Source of the DNA: Gammaproteobacteria bacterium
GTDB lineage: Bacteria > Pseudomonadota > Gammaproteobacteria > Chromatiales > Chromatiaceae
Reading direction: 5' to 3'
Assembly (NCBI GenBank): GCA_030065815.1
Contig: JASJCU010000008.1
Location: forward strand, 1-55,339
DNA: 55,339 nt
The first letter of the stretch is position 1. Each line of letters opens with the position of its first letter. Shown piece by piece: positions 8,477 to 16,969 of this stretch. A model generated the notes under the pieces. The model saw nothing but the letters and a program-made list of their open reading frames with translations, made no database searches and was not told the DNA's origin. The position numbers and the translations under genes are program-made.

Positions 8477-9948
8477 TGCTGGTGCTCGATCACGACCGCG
8501 CCGGCGGCTACTGGGGATCGGTCTATGTGTTCACCGCGATCAAGGGCCTGCAGGTGATCATCGACGGACCGGTCGGCTGCGAGAACCTGCCGGTCACGTC
8601 GGTGCTGCACTACACCGATGCGCTGCCACCGCACGAACTGCCGATCGTCGTGACCGGGCTGGCCGAAGAGGAGCTCGGTCAGCACGGTACCGAAGGCGCG
8701 CTGCGGCGTGCCCACCAGACGCTGGATCCGGATCTGCCGAGTGTCGTCGTGACCGGATCGATCGCCGAGATGATCGGCGGCGGCGTCACTCCGGAGGACA
8801 CCAACATCGAGCGATTCCTGCCGCGCACGATCGACGAGGACCAGTGGCAGAGCGCCGACCGGGCGCTGTTCTGGCTGTGGGAGAAGTACGGCAGGCGCGG
8901 TCGCGGCAACAAGCGCTCGGGCGCGGCGCAGGATGCGTCGGGCAAAGGCGACGCCCGGCCCAAGGTCAACATCATCGGCCCGATCTACGGCATGTTCAAC
9001 ACCTGGTCGGATCTCGCCGAGCTGCGCCGCTTGATCGAGGGTATCGGGGCCGAGATCAACATGGCGTTCCCGCTCGGCAGCCATCTCGAGGACATTCCGC
9101 GACTCGCCGATGCCGACGTCAACGTCTGCATGTACCGCGAGTTCGGCCGCCTGCTGTGCGAAGAGCTCGACCGACCCTATCTGCAGGCGCCGATCGGCCT
9201 GCACAGTACGACGGCATTCCTGCGCAAGCTCGGCGAACTCCTCGGGCTCGATCCCGAGCCGTTCATCGAACGCGAGAAGTTCACGACGATAAAGCCGGTA
9301 TGGGACCTGTGGCGCTCGGTCACGCAGGATTTCTTCGGCACCGCGAGCTTCGCGATCTCCGCCAACGAGACCTATGCGCGCGGCGTGCGCAGTTTCCTAG
9401 AAGACGAAATGGGGCTGCCGTGCACGTTCGTGTTTGCCCGCAAGGCCGGGGTCAAGCCCGACAACGACACGATCCGGCAGGCGGTGCACGACAAGACGCC
9501 GCTGATTCTGTTCGGCAGCTACAACGAGCGCATGTACCTGTCGGAGATCGGGTCGCGTGCCGTCTACATCCCGGCATCGTTGCCGGGCACGATCATCCGC
9601 CGCCATCTCGGCACCCCGTTCATGGGCTACTCGGGTGCTACCTACCTGATCCAGGAGGTGTGTAATGCGCTGTTCGATGCGCTGTACAACATCCTGCCGC
9701 TCGGCACCGAGATGGATCAGGGTGCCGCGACACCGTCGCGGCTGCATCGCGAGTTGGCGTGGGAGAGCGATGCGCAGCGGGTCCTCGACGACCTCGTCGA
9801 GGCCGTGCCGGTATTGGTCCGCATATCCACAGCCAAACGACTGCGTGATGCAGCGGAGCGTACTGCGCAGGATGCCGGGGAAGAGGTCGTGACGACGCAC
9901 CACGTCGCCGCGGCCAGGAAACACCTGGCCACCGGGAACGCCGCGTGA
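8476..9948 (+). CDS. bchZ: Chlorophyllide a reductase subunit BchZ
   Basis: Partner of BchY in the NifDK-like catalytic component. The ATG overlaps the bchY stop. The 490-residue protein begins with [19 protein letters not shown] and [20 protein letters not shown], which holds a cluster-ligand Cys, and contains [16 protein letters not shown] and the conserved [17 protein letters not shown] near residue 378. A Lys/Arg-rich insert around residues 138-158 ([13 protein letters not shown]) lies in a loop variable in the family. A perfect hairpin spans its stop codon. Confidence 0.96.
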   Translation: MLVLDHDRAGGYWGSVYVFTAIKGLQVIIDGPVGCENLPVTSVLHYTDALPPHELPIVVTGLAEEELGQHGTEGALRRAHQTLDPDLPSVVVTGSIAEMIGGGVTPEDTNIERFLPRTIDEDQWQSADRALFWLWEKYGRRGRGNKRSGAAQDASGKGDARPKVNIIGPIYGMFNTWSDLAELRRLIEGIGAEINMAFPLGSHLEDIPRLADADVNVCMYREFGRLLCEELDRPYLQAPIGLHSTTAFLRKLGELLGLDPEPFIEREKFTTIKPVWDLWRSVTQDFFGTASFAISANETYARGVRSFLEDEMGLPCTFVFARKAGVKPDNDTIRQAVHDKTPLILFGSYNERMYLSEIGSRAVYIPASLPGTIIRRHLGTPFMGYSGATYLIQEVCNALFDALYNILPLGTEMDQGAATPSRLHRELAWESDAQRVLDDLVEAVPVLVRISTAKRLRDAAERTAQDAGEEVVTTHHVAAARKHLATGNAA

Positions 9949-9963
9949 CGCGACGGTCACGCG
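9942..9963 (+). other. Hairpin across the bchZ stop codon
   Basis: CGCGTGAC (9942-9949), loop GCGACG, GTCACGCG (9956-9963) form a perfect 8-bp stem that includes the bchZ TGA. Only weakly T-rich sequence follows (AGTTTGATAAC), so it is more likely an RNA-processing or 3'-end stabilising element between the bch and puf parts of the transcript than a full terminator. Confidence 0.5.
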
Positions 9964-10002
9964 AGTTTGATAACAACAGCCAGCAGCAGGAGGTTCACAA
10001 CC

Positions 10003-10239
10003 ATGTCCAACGCCGTGCATACACATCCCAGCCTGACGGCGGGAATCGATTCGGATCGCAGGAAGTTCAGGCTGTTGTTCCGCATGACCTTCCTGTTCTT
10101 CGTGCTCAGTGCCCTGCTCGGTCGCATGTTGCCGAAATCGTGGCGGCCCTTTGCGACGCGCCAGGCCAGGCAGGAGTCTGTCGTCGACGAGGCGCGTCGT
10201 GTCGCCAACACGATCCTGCCGTTCGTATTCGTGCGCTGA
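10003..10239 (+). CDS. pufQ: PufQ-like small membrane protein
   Basis: A 78-residue protein between bchZ and pufL, the position of pufQ in Rhodobacter. It has an N-terminal hydrophilic stretch, one membrane helix (FRMTFLFFVLSALLGRML, about residues 26-43), a basic segment and the end EARRVANTILPFVFVR, similar in layout to the PufQ C-terminus (EA-x(3)-ITP-x-IF). PufQ supports bacteriochlorophyll synthesis and photosystem assembly. Sequence similarity to PufQ is limited, so the name rests on topology, C-terminal pattern and position. AGGAGG is found about 10 nt before the ATG. Confidence 0.6.
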   Translation: MSNAVHTHPSLTAGIDSDRRKFRLLFRMTFLFFVLSALLGRMLPKSWRPFATRQARQESVVDEARRVANTILPFVFVR

Positions 10240-10387
10240 ACGGGTCGGCAACACAAGCGAAGCACCGGACGGGACAGGGCAGCAGCGGGTGGACCGGGCT
10301 CGCGCCGGTTGCATCGCAGCGCTCGGCCTGCCTGGTCGACCGAGAACATTCGGTGTCCGCGTCGCGGCGGGCCCGGAGGATTGAGTC

Positions 10388-11212
10388 ATGTCAATGTTGA
10401 GTTTTGAAAGAAAGTACCGCGTTCGCGGCGGCACCCTCGTCGGTGGCGACCTGTTCGATTTCTGGGTCGGGCCCTTCTACGTCGGGTTCTTCGGCGTGAC
10501 CGCGATCTTCTTTGCGCTGCTGGGCACGCTGCTGATCATCTATGGCGCGGCGATCGGTCCGACCTGGAACCTGTGGCAGATCAACATCGCGCCACCGGAC
10601 CTCAAGTACGGCCTCGGCCTGGCCCCGCTGAAGGAGGGCGGCCTGTGGCAGATCATCACGATCTGCGCGATCGGCGCCTTCGTGTCGTGGGCGCTGCGCC
10701 AGGTCGAGATCGCGCGCAAGCTCGGCATGGGCCTGCATATCCCGTTCGCGTTCAGCTTTGCGATCCTCGCCTACGTAACCCTGGTCGTGGTTCGGCCACT
10801 GCTGCTCGGCGCCTGGGGACACGGCTTTCCGTACGGCATCATCAGCCACCTCGACTGGGTCTCCAACGTCGGTTACCAGTTCCTGCATTTCCACTACAAC
10901 CCGGCACACATGCTGGCCGTGACCTTCTTCTTCACGACGACATTGGCGCTGTCGATGCACGGCTCGCTGATCCTGGCCGTGACCAACCCGGGTCGCGGCG
11001 AAGAGGTCAAGGGCGGCGAGCACGAGAACACGTTCTTCCGTGACGACATCGGTTACTCGATCGGTGCCCTCGGCATTCACCGGCTCGGCCTGTTCCTGGC
11101 CCTGTCGGCGGGTTTCTGGAGCGCGGTCTGCATAGTGATAAGCGGGCCGTTCTGGACGCGCGGCTGGCCTGAATGGTGGAACTGGTGGCTGCAGCTACCG
11201 ATCTGGTCCTAG
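10388..11212 (+). CDS. pufL: Photosynthetic reaction centre L subunit PufL
   Basis: Binds half of the special pair, accessory pigments and QA/QB-side cofactors in the type II reaction centre. The 274-residue product has five membrane spans. His154, His174, His191 and His231 match the classic L153 (accessory bacteriochlorophyll), L173 (special pair), L190 and L230 (iron) ligands after counting the initiator Met. Segments [10 protein letters not shown] and HYNPAHML are diagnostic. The C-terminus [15 protein letters not shown] is slightly Trp-rich. Unlike the common pufBALM order, no antenna genes precede it; 148 nt of non-coding sequence separate it from the pufQ-like gene. Confidence 0.97.
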   Translation: MSMLSFERKYRVRGGTLVGGDLFDFWVGPFYVGFFGVTAIFFALLGTLLIIYGAAIGPTWNLWQINIAPPDLKYGLGLAPLKEGGLWQIITICAIGAFVSWALRQVEIARKLGMGLHIPFAFSFAILAYVTLVVVRPLLLGAWGHGFPYGIISHLDWVSNVGYQFLHFHYNPAHMLAVTFFFTTTLALSMHGSLILAVTNPGRGEEVKGGEHENTFFRDDIGYSIGALGIHRLGLFLALSAGFWSAVCIVISGPFWTRGWPEWWNWWLQLPIWS

Positions 11213-11230
11213 TCCGGGGGAGGGCAAGCA

Positions 11231-12208
11231 ATGGCTGAGTATCAGAACATCTTCACCCGCGTCCAGGTGCGCGCACCGTTCGAACCCGGTGTGCCGGTCA
11301 GCGGCGGCAGGTTCTTCCGCGTCGGGCGGGAGCGCTTTTCGTACTGGGCCGGCAAGCTCGGCGATGCGCAGATCGGGCCCATCCACCTGGGCGCGACCGG
11401 CGTGTTCTCGCTGGTCTTCGGTCTCGTCGCGTTCGAGATCATCGGCCTCAACATGTGGGCCTCGGTCAACTGGGACCCGGTCGAGTTCGTCCGCCAGCTG
11501 CCGTGGCTGGCGCTCGAGCCGCCGCCGCCCGAGTACGGTCTGAGTATCCCGCCGCTACACGACGGCGGCTGGTGGCTGATCGCCGGCTTCTTCCTGACCG
11601 CGTCGATACTGCTGTGGTGGTTGCGCACCTATTTCAGGGCGCGTGCGCTCGGCATGGGTTCGCACCTGGCGTGGGCGTTCGCGGCCGCGATCTGGCTGTA
11701 CCTGGTGCTCGGCTTCATCCGTCCGCTGCTGATGGGCAGCTGGAGCGAGGCGGTGCCGTTCGGAATCTTCCCGCACCTCGACTGGACGGCGGCGTTCTCG
11801 ATCCGCTACGGCAACCTGTTCTACAACCCGTTCCACATGTTGTCGATTGCGTTCCTGTACGGATCGACGCTGTTGTTCGCGATGCACGGCGCGACCATTC
11901 TCGCGGTCAGCCGTTTCGGCGGCGACCGCGAGGTCGACCAGATCACCGATCGCGGCACCGCGTCGGAACGCGCGGCGCTGTTCTGGCGCTGGACCATGGG
12001 TTTCAACGCGACGATGGAATCGATCCATCGCTGGGCCTGGTGGTTCGCGGTGCTGACCGTGATCACCGGTGGCATCGGCATCCTGCTGACCGGCACGGTC
12101 GTCGACAACTGGTACCTGTGGGCCGTCAAGCACGGCGTCGCCCCGGCCTACCCGGATATCAACCCGATGCCGGTCACGGATCCGCTGGCCGCAGGAGCAG
12201 CGCAATGA
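11231..12208 (+). CDS. pufM: Photosynthetic reaction centre M subunit PufM
   Basis: The 325-residue M subunit contains [10 protein letters not shown] and YYNPFHML-type segments with His182 (accessory bacteriochlorophyll), His202 (special pair), His219 and His266 (iron) and Glu234 (iron), exactly at the Rhodobacter M numbering. Five membrane spans are apparent. GGGGGAGGG lies just upstream of the ATG. The stop overlaps the pufC start as ATGA, so L, M and C are probably co-translated. Confidence 0.97.
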   Translation: MAEYQNIFTRVQVRAPFEPGVPVSGGRFFRVGRERFSYWAGKLGDAQIGPIHLGATGVFSLVFGLVAFEIIGLNMWASVNWDPVEFVRQLPWLALEPPPPEYGLSIPPLHDGGWWLIAGFFLTASILLWWLRTYFRARALGMGSHLAWAFAAAIWLYLVLGFIRPLLMGSWSEAVPFGIFPHLDWTAAFSIRYGNLFYNPFHMLSIAFLYGSTLLFAMHGATILAVSRFGGDREVDQITDRGTASERAALFWRWTMGFNATMESIHRWAWWFAVLTVITGGIGILLTGTVVDNWYLWAVKHGVAPAYPDINPMPVTDPLAAGAAQ

Positions 12209-13254
12209 TCAACGATGACAACAGGCGTTTCCGTTCGCTGACCGTGGCGTTGCTGCTGCTCGGCCTGATCCTTGCCGGCTGCGAACATCCGCCGGTCGAC
12301 ACGGTGCAGAGGGGTTACCGCGGGTTGGGGATGGAGGCCGTGGTCAATCCGCGGATCCTGGCCGACAAGGTCGCTGCCAATATCCCGCCGGATCCGCTGC
12401 CGGCGGTCAGTTCCGCAGGGCCCAAGGCCGCGGAGGTCTACCAGAACGTACAGATACTCGGTGACCTGAGTGTTGCCGAGTTCACGCGCCTGATGGCGTC
12501 GATCACGGCCTGGGTCTCTCCCGAGCAGGGCTGCGCCTATTGCCACGACCAGGCCAACTTCGCCGACGACAGCCTGTACACGAAACGTGTGGCCCGCGTC
12601 ATGATCGCGATGACCCAACGCACCAACGAAGACTGGCAGGCGCATGTCGGTGACACCGGTGTCACCTGTTACACCTGTCACCGCGGCCTGCCGGTTCCGG
12701 CAGAGGTCTGGGCGACCGACCCTGGCCCGAGGCACGTAAAGGGACTGGCACCGGCGCAGCAGAACATCGCGTCGGCGGCGGTGGCCTACGCGTCGCTGCC
12801 GTACGATCCGCTGACGCCGCTGCTCTACGACGACAACGAAATCCGCGTCATCTCCGAATCCGCGCTGCCACAGGGAAGTCGCAAGTCGATCAAGCAGACG
12901 GAGTGGACCTACAGCCTGATGATGCATTTCTCCGATTCGCTCGGTGTCGGCTGCACGCATTGCCACAACTCGCGCTCCTTCTTTGCCTGGGACCAGAGCC
13001 CGCCGGAACGGACCAAGGCGTGGCACGCGATCCGCCAGGTGCGCGAGATCAACAAGGTGTTCATCGACTCGACGGCGGACATCCTGCCGGCTTCGCGCAA
13101 GGGTCCGCTCGGTGATCCGCTGAAGGTCAGCTGCAAGACCTGTCACCAGGGTGCCTATCGACCGCTCTACGGCGCCAACATGCTCAAGGATTATCCGAGC
13201 CTGGCAAAGCTGAGCGGCAAGGCCAGGGCGGCCAAGGACGCGGGTGGCAACTGA
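12205..13254 (+). CDS. pufC: Reaction-centre tetraheme cytochrome c subunit PufC
   Basis: Periplasmic electron donor bound to the reaction centre that re-reduces the oxidised special pair. The 349-residue product has a lipoprotein signal with lipobox LAGC (Cys26) and four heme-binding motifs: CAYCH (Cys110), CYTCH (155), CTHCH (250) and CKTCH (310). Met residues that serve as axial ligands occur in the expected helices (RLMASIT, RVMIAMT, SLMMHFS). Start ATG 12205 overlaps the pufM stop. Presence of pufC is typical of Chromatiales-like and many gammaproteobacterial phototrophs. Confidence 0.96.
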   Translation: MINDDNRRFRSLTVALLLLGLILAGCEHPPVDTVQRGYRGLGMEAVVNPRILADKVAANIPPDPLPAVSSAGPKAAEVYQNVQILGDLSVAEFTRLMASITAWVSPEQGCAYCHDQANFADDSLYTKRVARVMIAMTQRTNEDWQAHVGDTGVTCYTCHRGLPVPAEVWATDPGPRHVKGLAPAQQNIASAAVAYASLPYDPLTPLLYDDNEIRVISESALPQGSRKSIKQTEWTYSLMMHFSDSLGVGCTHCHNSRSFFAWDQSPPERTKAWHAIRQVREINKVFIDSTADILPASRKGPLGDPLKVSCKTCHQGAYRPLYGANMLKDYPSLAKLSGKARAAKDAGGN

Positions 13255-13516
13255 CGACTGGACCTGGCCACGGGTCGGCGGGCGACGGCAGGTGCGCAAC
13301 CGCCATCGGTCCGGACCGCCCGGCAACGCGCTTGGACCGGTCCACAAAGTCCTTCGGTTCGATTCGGCATGGCATCGGGCGGCCGGACCGGAAGCGAAGA
13401 CGGTGTCTCGGCTGCTACCCATCGGCAATGGGCAGTCGGCGCACAGGGGTGGCCCTTTCCTCGCTTGCGAGGCGAATGGCACGAAAGCCCGATGATCAAT
13501 CGAAGAGGAAACACCT
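13255..13516. other. 262-nt pufC-pufB intercistronic region with hairpin
   Basis: No gene is seen. CCTCGC-TT-GCGAGG at 13459-13472 is a perfect inverted repeat with only a 2-nt spacer, and GGTCCGGACC-like GC palindromes occur near 13311. Purple bacteria use intercistronic hairpins in the puf mRNA to protect the antenna segment from decay; this region could serve the same purpose here, or contain a separate pufBA promoter. No TTGACA-type promoter or PpsR site was found. Confidence 0.45.
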
Positions 13517-13660
13517 ATGAGTGACGAAAGCAGCCTGACAGGGCTGACTAACGAGGAGGCGAAGGAATTCCACGAGGCCTACGTAAAGGGGTTCCTGGGA
13601 TTCACCGCCATCGCTCTGGTGGCCCACATCCTGGTGTGGATGTGGCGCCCCTGGTTCTAG
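13517..13660 (+). CDS. pufB: LH1 light-harvesting beta polypeptide PufB
   Basis: Core-antenna beta chain, 47 residues, preceded by GAGGAA. It begins [20 protein letters not shown] and has the bacteriochlorophyll-ligand His37 in the single membrane helix ([15 protein letters not shown]) plus the second conserved His19 on the cytoplasmic side. C-terminal WRPW is the LH1-beta signature. It lies downstream of pufC rather than upstream of pufL. Confidence 0.95.
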   Translation: MSDESSLTGLTNEEAKEFHEAYVKGFLGFTAIALVAHILVWMWRPWF

Positions 13661-13744
13661 CGGTGGGTATCTGACCCTCACGTCTAGCGATGCGGTCACG
13701 CCGGCTGCGGCCGGATTAACCGCCAAGCAATCTGGAGAAGCGTT

Positions 13745-13936
13745 ATGTACAAAATCTGGAGGATATTCGATCCAAGGCGGGTTCTGATCGCAAATGCGGT
13801 GTTCCTGTTCACCTTGGCGATATTGATCCACTTCATCCTGTTGAGCTCCGACAAGTACAACTGGATCGAGGGATCGTCCGCTACGGCCCCGGCCGCAGCG
13901 TCGCAGATGGCACCCCTGCCGCCGGCCCGCAGTTAG
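13745..13936 (+). CDS. pufA: LH1 light-harvesting alpha polypeptide PufA
   Basis: Core-antenna alpha chain, 63 residues. [15 protein letters not shown] at the N-terminus, ligand His29 in [17 protein letters not shown], and an Ala/Pro-rich tail are standard for LH1 alpha. GGAGAAGC precedes the ATG. No second LH1 or LH2 pair is seen in the window, so the cell appears to rely on one core antenna type unless puc genes lie elsewhere. Transcription ends at the strong hairpin that follows. Confidence 0.95.
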   Translation: MYKIWRIFDPRRVLIANAVFLFTLAILIHFILLSSDKYNWIEGSSATAPAAASQMAPLPPARS

Positions 13937-13959
13937 CCGGTTTCGCGAGTGCCACTTCG

Positions 13960-14017
13960 GAGGTGGCGGTTCGGGTGGTCCGCGCAACGCGGCACGCGCA
14001 ATCCGCCACCTCTTTTT
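13960..14017 (+). terminator. Rho-independent terminator of the puf operon
   Basis: GAGGTGGCGG (13960-13969) pairs perfectly with CCGCCACCTC (14003-14012), followed immediately by TTTTT. The enclosed loop contains a second hairpin, CCGCG-CAA-CGCGG (13980-13992), making a branched structure. It is the best terminator in the window and ends the bchCXYZ-puf transcript 24 nt after pufA. Confidence 0.85.
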
Positions 14018-14098
14018 CGTCAACCTCGGCAGTAGCGTACTGCACCGGTCTTTTCACTGATCCCCGGATCGGTCTGCGCCGATCCGCAGAGGGCGAAC

Positions 14099-14689
14099 AT
14101 GCAGCAGCACAAGGCGCAAAAGGTTTCGTTCGACGACGAGTTGCTGATCCTCGTCGACGATGCAGACAACGTCACCGGGTACGAGAACAAGCTGGTCGCG
14201 CACCGCGGCAGCGGCCTGTTGCACCGTGCGTTCTCGATCTTCCTGTTCAACGCCAACGGCGAGGTATTGCTGCACAAACGCAGCGACGCGAAACCGCTGT
14301 GGCCGGGTTTTTGGACCAACAGCTGTTGCAGTCACCCGCGTAAAGGCGAGACCTACAGCGAGGCGACACGGCGCCGGCTGCACGAAGAGCTCGGTGTCAG
14401 CGCCGAGTTGGGCTTCCTCTACCAGTTCCGTTACTCGGCGGATTTCGCCGGCCAGGGCAGCGAGAACGAGCTGTGTGCGGTCTACGCGGGGACACTCGAC
14501 GACCAACAGGAGCTCGCCCCCAACGTCAACGAGATCGCCGACTGGTGCTGGGTGAGCTGTTCGGCGCTGGACGCGTGGCTGAGCGATGCACCGGAGCGAT
14601 TCACGCCGTGGTTCAAGCTCGAATGGGGCAGGTTGCGCAGCGATCAGCAGCAAGCGCTGGCGCGGCTGTGCCGGGCGGATGTGCACTGA
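14099..14689 (+). CDS. idi: Isopentenyl-diphosphate delta-isomerase, type I
   Basis: Interconverts isopentenyl and dimethylallyl diphosphate, feeding CrtE and the bacteriochlorophyll tail. The 196-residue Nudix-fold protein has LHRAFSIFLFNANGEVLLHKRS, WPGFWTNSCCSHPRKGE with the catalytic Cys and metal-ligand His, and the Nudix-derived region RRRLHEELG. AGAGGG precedes the ATG. Idi genes accompany some purple-bacterial photosynthesis clusters. It follows the puf terminator, so it must have its own promoter; none is obvious and no PpsR-type site was found in the 80 nt upstream. Confidence 0.93.
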   Translation: MQQHKAQKVSFDDELLILVDDADNVTGYENKLVAHRGSGLLHRAFSIFLFNANGEVLLHKRSDAKPLWPGFWTNSCCSHPRKGETYSEATRRRLHEELGVSAELGFLYQFRYSADFAGQGSENELCAVYAGTLDDQQELAPNVNEIADWCWVSCSALDAWLSDAPERFTPWFKLEWGRLRSDQQQALARLCRADVH

Positions 14690-15057
14690 GCCACAGACCG
14701 GCAGCCCCGGCAGCGACTCCGTGCGGTGCCCGCGACAGAGACAGCGCCGTGATCGCGTCCACGGACGGCGTGACCGATAGACCCGTCTCCCGCGCGGACA
14801 TTCGGCGGTGCAGGGACCTGGGCGCCGGTCGTACACCCGCGACAGACATCATCGACCTCATGCGAGGACATCCTGCCCCAGTCGCCCGCGTACCTGTAGC
14901 GGCATGCGCCCGCGCTCGGCGTGAGAGACCTGCCGCGGTATCGGGCGCAGGCACGCGTCGGCGCGAACCCTGCGGGATGGTGACGCCGTGCCCGCGGTGA
15001 CCCGCAGGGCCGCGGCCGCGCGGCTTCAGGCTGCCCCGGGTCGCCTCAGGCGATCGT
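14690..15057. other. 368-nt region without a recognised gene
   Basis: Lies between the 3' ends of idi and the hemN-like gene, which converge. The short open frames on both strands have no recognisable content and look like high-GC shadows. Only short GC-rich palindromes (for example TCGCCTCAGGCGA at 15041) are visible, near the hemN-like stop. Confidence 0.4.
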
Positions 15058-16362
15058 TCAATGCGCCAGCAGGTGGGGCAGGAAATAGCGGCCTTCGTCG
15101 GTGACGCGCAGCGTGTCCTGCGTTATCGCGACCAGCCCCTGGTCGGCATAGCCGTTCCACGTCGACTCTTCGTCGTCGTCGGCGAACAGGTCCGAATAGT
15201 CGTGCAGCTCGAGATTGCACAGCAGCGCCCGGATGGCGTCGCGCTGCGTGCGCTGTCGTGACGTTAGCCGGAAACCGCCGCGGACCGGAAACTGCCCGGC
15301 ATCGACGCTCTGTTGCCAGGGCCGCACGTCGACGTGGTTCTGCACGCAGATCTCGTCGAGATCGCTGATCGCATTGGTACCCAGCCCCAGCACATCGCCG
15401 CTGGGCAGCGACGAATAACCCAGCCACGACTTGTGCAGGCGGTGTTCTTGCTGCGCCAGCGTCAGTTCGTCGCCGTGCTTGGCGAAATTGTCCAGGCCGA
15501 TCCACGCATAGGCATCGGCGAGGCCTTTGACGATGGTGTTGAACAGCACCATCTTGTCGGCCAGTGACGGCAGCGTGCAGTGATCGAGGGCGTTCTGATG
15601 GGCCTGGTTCGCGGTCCGGCGGGTGAACGCGGAACACGTGATACGGTCCGGCGACAGGCTCAGCAGGCTGTCGATCGTGCGCTTGACGCCGTCGCCGGTC
15701 TGGCAGGGCAGGCCATACTGGACATCGGTCCCCAGCGTCGCGAAGCCGACGTCGCGCGCCGTATCGAAGACATCGCGCAGCATCGCGATCGACGTCGTGC
15801 GCCCTATCGCCAGCTGTACCGCGGGGTCGAGTTCGCGCAGGCCGAAGTAGATCCGGTCGAAACCCAGGCCGCGCAGCAGCGCCAGCTGGCTGGGCGAGCA
15901 GCGTCGTGGGTTGGCATCCAGCGAGGCGTCGGTCTCGTCGTCGATGATGAAGTGTTCATCGATGATGGCCATCAGGCCCACCAGCTGACGCTCGTTGAGA
16001 TAGTTCGGTGAGCCGCCGCCGAGATGCAGGCGCTGCAGCCGCGGCCGGTAGCCGAGGGTATGCAGCGTCATTCGCGCCTCCTGCTCGAGGCCGGCGAGAT
16101 AGCGATCGATCTTCGCCGCGTCGTGTGTGATCACGGCGTTCTGTTCGCAGTTCAGGCAGCGTACCGGGCAGAACGGCAGGTGCACGTAGAGGGCGCGCGG
16201 GGCGTCGGTGCGAAGGCCGCTGCGGGCGAGCGCATCCGCGAAGGTCTGCGGATCCATCGGGTTGTCGCTGCCGAACAGCGTCTCTTCGGTGTGCGCCGTG
16301 CCGGTATAGGCGAAGTGGCTCAGCAAAGTGCGTGGAATCCCTGTGCTGCCGGTCGTCGACAT
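15058..16362 (-). CDS. HemN-like radical SAM protein (anaerobic coproporphyrinogen III oxidase family)
   Basis: The 434-residue product has the HemN layout: YVHLPFCPVRCLNCEQN with the CX3CX2C cluster motif (about residues 69-76), LHLGGGSPNYL, FGLRELDPAVQLAIGR, VQYGLPCQT, GLDNFAKHGDEL and a C-terminal HemN domain (GYSSLPSGDVLGLGTNAIS). HemN decarboxylates coproporphyrinogen III without oxygen, supplying protoporphyrin. It differs from canonical HemN in lacking the fourth Cys (CxxxCxxCxC) and in FGLRELD where HemN has LGVQDFD. It may be a dedicated second coproporphyrinogen oxidase for bacteriochlorophyll or a related enzyme. A GGGGAGAG Shine-Dalgarno precedes the start. Confidence 0.75.
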   Translation of the reverse strand: MSTTGSTGIPRTLLSHFAYTGTAHTEETLFGSDNPMDPQTFADALARSGLRTDAPRALYVHLPFCPVRCLNCEQNAVITHDAAKIDRYLAGLEQEARMTLHTLGYRPRLQRLHLGGGSPNYLNERQLVGLMAIIDEHFIIDDETDASLDANPRRCSPSQLALLRGLGFDRIYFGLRELDPAVQLAIGRTTSIAMLRDVFDTARDVGFATLGTDVQYGLPCQTGDGVKRTIDSLLSLSPDRITCSAFTRRTANQAHQNALDHCTLPSLADKMVLFNTIVKGLADAYAWIGLDNFAKHGDELTLAQQEHRLHKSWLGYSSLPSGDVLGLGTNAISDLDEICVQNHVDVRPWQQSVDAGQFPVRGGFRLTSRQRTQRDAIRALLCNLELHDYSDLFADDDEESTWNGYADQGLVAITQDTLRVTDEGRYFLPHLLAH

Positions 16363-16969
16363 GATTGCTCTCCCCTGACCACACGTCGTCGGTGGTCCAT
16401 TACCAGCCAGACGCGCTCACGCGGTACGGCCGATGACTCGCTTCACGTCACGGGATCGTTTGCGATACGGCTTCGCAAACAAAAGTGCCTGCTCGATCCT
16501 CGGCGACGCATGCCTCGGTGCAGTCGGGTCCACGCGATTCTTGTAGGCGCTGCTCTGCCTGGTCGCTTTGTCTCGAATTGCCCTGGTCGGTACTTTATTT
16601 TCCACGGGTCCATCCTGCGTCCTGCAGCACAGCAAATGTTCGCGGTCTTGACGTGGCAGTCGGGTGCCGAACCGGAGCGCGCTGTGTGGAGGGACCAAAT
16701 CGAAGCCGACCGTGCAAACCTAGCATACCGTCAAGCCGTTTGGACGTGAGATTCTGTCAAATTTCGAAAATAGATGGACAGTCTGAATTTGTACAACTTC
16801 TCGGCTGCGCATGCGGCCGGATCTGTCGAAAGTTTTGCGCCACGATGAGGCATCGACGTGGCGCCCGCGTGGTTCGGCACGCGCCGCGCCTTCGTCGATC
16901 CGCGCTGCGGCGTCCGTCCTTCGACGCCGAAGGCCACGCGAGCACCGCCGGGTGTCTGGCGTTGCGCGG
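16363..16969. other. 607-nt region between hemN-like gene and puhE
   Basis: No convincing coding sequence. It contains a perfect inverted repeat GTTTGCGA-N7-TCGCAAAC at 16458-16480 and an AT-rich patch at about 16741-16800 with TGTC-N18-GACA (16755-16780) and the palindrome TTGTACAA (16789-16796). The patch could hold a promoter for the hemN-like gene or a degenerate PpsR-type site, but no member fits TGT-N12-ACA. The one longer minus-strand frame (16417-16698) has no family features. Confidence 0.4.

Noticed and set aside
15580-16011. 143-codon plus-strand frame
   Set aside because: Lies wholly inside the hemN-like gene on the opposite strand and has no recognisable features.
16417-16698. 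93-codon minus-strand frame upstream of the hemN-like gene
   Set aside because: No ribosome site, no hydrophobic or domain pattern, and it crosses the inverted repeat at 16458-16480.
16755-16780. TGTC-N18-GACA as a PpsR site upstream of the hemN-like gene
   Set aside because: The spacing is N18 to N20 rather than N12 and no partner lies 8 bp away. Kept only as a note on the AT-rich patch.
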